Of a DNA stretch of 5,794 nt, positions 4,952 to 5,794 are shown in pieces. The stretch lies in NCBI GenBank assembly GCA_030151365.1, contig JASLDW010000112.1, positions 1-5,794 on the forward strand. The letters are read 5' to 3'. The notes below the pieces were generated by a model, which had not been told where the DNA came from, searched no databases, and saw only the letters and a list, made by a program, of their open reading frames with translations. The DNA is from Lysobacter sp. (GTDB taxonomy: Bacteria; Pseudomonadota; Gammaproteobacteria; Xanthomonadales; Xanthomonadaceae). Both the position numbers and the translations under genes were made by a program. The first letter of the stretch is position 1. Each line of letters opens with the position of its first letter.

Positions 4952-5794
4952 TCAGCGCACATCCTGCTTTTGGCTTTTTTCACGCGCGATGGCCTCCAGC
5001 TTGTCGGCCCACTCCGATCTTCCTTGTTCTCTCATGTCCGCGGCGATTTTTTCCGGGAATGAATTCCGTGGTGGGGCGAGTTCCACGGAACGTACAAAGT
5101 ATGGATAGGCTCGATCCGGCTGATGAGTCTGGCCTAGGACGAAGTAGCCGATGGATGCCAATTCATTCATCCCCAGCGTGGCCCTGCTCGAAATGATGTC
5201 GAGGCTGTCAAGCACTCCGTTTTCGTCCAGGGGCACGCCATCGTTTACGTTGTACATAAGAACGCCGATTGTGCTCATATTTTCGGGGCCCAGATTGACA
5301 TGCGCCAGTCTATCCAGCAGCACATTCCAATCCGCTTCTGTGGCAGCGCCACGCATGGATTTGAAAACAATCAAATTGACCAAGCTCGTGACGGAGTATG
5401 GCGCCGCCGATGCGCCCTTTCCGCAGAGTTCAATGGCCTTGTCGATGTAGGGGTTGGCAGAGGCTTTCCCACCGCCTAGGTTGTAGTAAAACAGGCATTC
5501 TGAATTCCAGGCGCGGGCGGAGTTCGGGGCGAATTCCGTACTCGTGGTCGCAATGCTTAGCGGGCTTCCCCAGATCTGTGCACGAACAATTGTCGTTCCC
5601 CCGAGAACCAACAACAGTATTGAGCAACTCACTACGCGAGCTGCGGAACCAGCACGCAAGTGTTGCCAAGCCATGGCCAGCAGATCACCCATGGCAAGAA
5701 TTACCCCGATCATTGGGAAGTGATTCCGATGTTCGAAGGCGAGCTCCAGTCCGATGACATTGCTGGCCATAAAATGACCCGAGAAAAACAGCAG
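4952..5794 (-). CDS. Membrane glycosyltransferase-like protein with periplasmic TPR-like region (5' end cut by window edge)
   Basis: The frame is open to the window edge: the 8 codons before the first internal ATG at 5770 read LLFFSGHF and run into MASNVIGLELAFEHRN, so that ATG is not the true start. The 280 visible residues are the C-terminal part. FFSGHF...LELAFEHRNHFPMIG (3-30) matches a motif I recall as GH-LLES-PLELxFEHRNYLP, found at the end of the multi-spanning domain in bacterial GT-C-like TPR proteins. Hydrophobic segments follow at about 26-44 and 54-72. STEFAPNSARAW then opens a region with helix-turn-helix, TPR-like pieces, such as NPYIDKAIELCGKGA and DRAYPYFVRSVELAP, ending in a charged tail. 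This part should face the periplasm. The protein may transfer a lipid-linked sugar to an acceptor such as pilin; that is inference, as the catalytic N-terminal half is outside the window. It is convergent to the operon and about 50% GC in a sampled line. Confidence 0.72.
   Translation of the reverse strand: MLFFSGHFMASNVIGLELAFEHRNHFPMIGVILAMGDLLAMAWQHLRAGSAARVVSCSILLLVLGGTTIVRAQIWGSPLSIATTSTEFAPNSARAWNSECLFYYNLGGGKASANPYIDKAIELCGKGASAAPYSVTSLVNLIVFKSMRGAATEADWNVLLDRLAHVNLGPENMSTIGVLMYNVNDGVPLDENGVLDSLDIISSRATLGMNELASIGYFVLGQTHQPDRAYPYFVRSVELAPPRNSFPEKIAADMREQGRSEWADKLEAIAREKSQKQDVR

Noticed and set aside
4925..4985. Bidirectional terminator between the convergent stops
   Set aside because: I found only a 4-base CTGA/TCAG pairing with a 14-base loop, and the T-run at 4975-4980 has no stable GC stem in front of it.
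5151..5757. Plus-strand open frames within the convergent membrane protein gene
   Set aside because: They lack recognisable domains and lie opposite a frame with a conserved motif and consistent membrane and TPR-like features.
1..5794. tRNA, rRNA, CRISPR array, insertion sequence or attachment site
   Set aside because: No cloverleaf-like segment, spaced direct repeats, transposase-like frame or terminal inverted repeats could be seen; nearly all the window is accounted for by coding sequence.

Overview
The window most likely comes from a gammaproteobacterium of the Xanthomonadaceae/Lysobacteraceae group (Xanthomonas, Lysobacter, Stenotrophomonas, Luteimonas and relatives). The main evidence is the first 160 residues of a type IV pilus extension ATPase, PilB. 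Its opening (NLAGITGIARRLVLDGAL) and its LKLVS/KHxVLPLF/DPT blocks look like this group. Placement below family level cannot be made from this sequence.

Layout: (1) positions 1-482, minus strand: the 5' part of pilB, cut by the left edge. (2) 483-596: a 114-base divergent intergenic region with an inverted repeat in the pilB leader and a clear ribosome binding site for the next gene. (3) 597-4937, plus strand: five tightly packed genes, probably one operon. They encode a membrane-attached family 2 glycosyltransferase of the polyprenyl-phosphate-sugar synthase type, a class I SAM methyltransferase with a hydrophobic C-terminus, a GT4/GT-B glycosyltransferase, an integral membrane protein of the LPG_synthase_TM/flippase-like family, and a second small SAM methyltransferase. 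The junctions are an overlap of 17 bases, an ATGA overlap, a 4-base gap and a second ATGA overlap. (4) 4952-5794, minus strand and convergent: the C-terminal part of a membrane protein with a (F/Y)FSGH...LExxFEHRN motif followed by a periplasmic TPR-like region. It is cut by the right edge and is probably a GT-C-like glycosyltransferase or glycan transferase.

No sequence here lies outside a gene for more than 300 bases. I see no tRNA, rRNA, IS element, CRISPR array or convincing terminator.

Working model (inference): this is an accessory glycan locus placed next to pilB. The GT2 enzyme would charge polyprenyl phosphate with a sugar. The GT4 enzyme and the two methyltransferases would build or decorate a glycan. 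The flippase-like protein may help move lipid-linked sugar across the inner membrane, and the convergent GT-C/TPR protein would use it on the periplasmic side. Because the locus abuts a pilus assembly gene, pilin glycosylation is the most attractive target, but neither the pilin gene nor an acceptor is in the window. GC content falls from about two thirds in pilB to about one half in the right-hand genes, which fits an exchangeable, horizontally acquired cassette.
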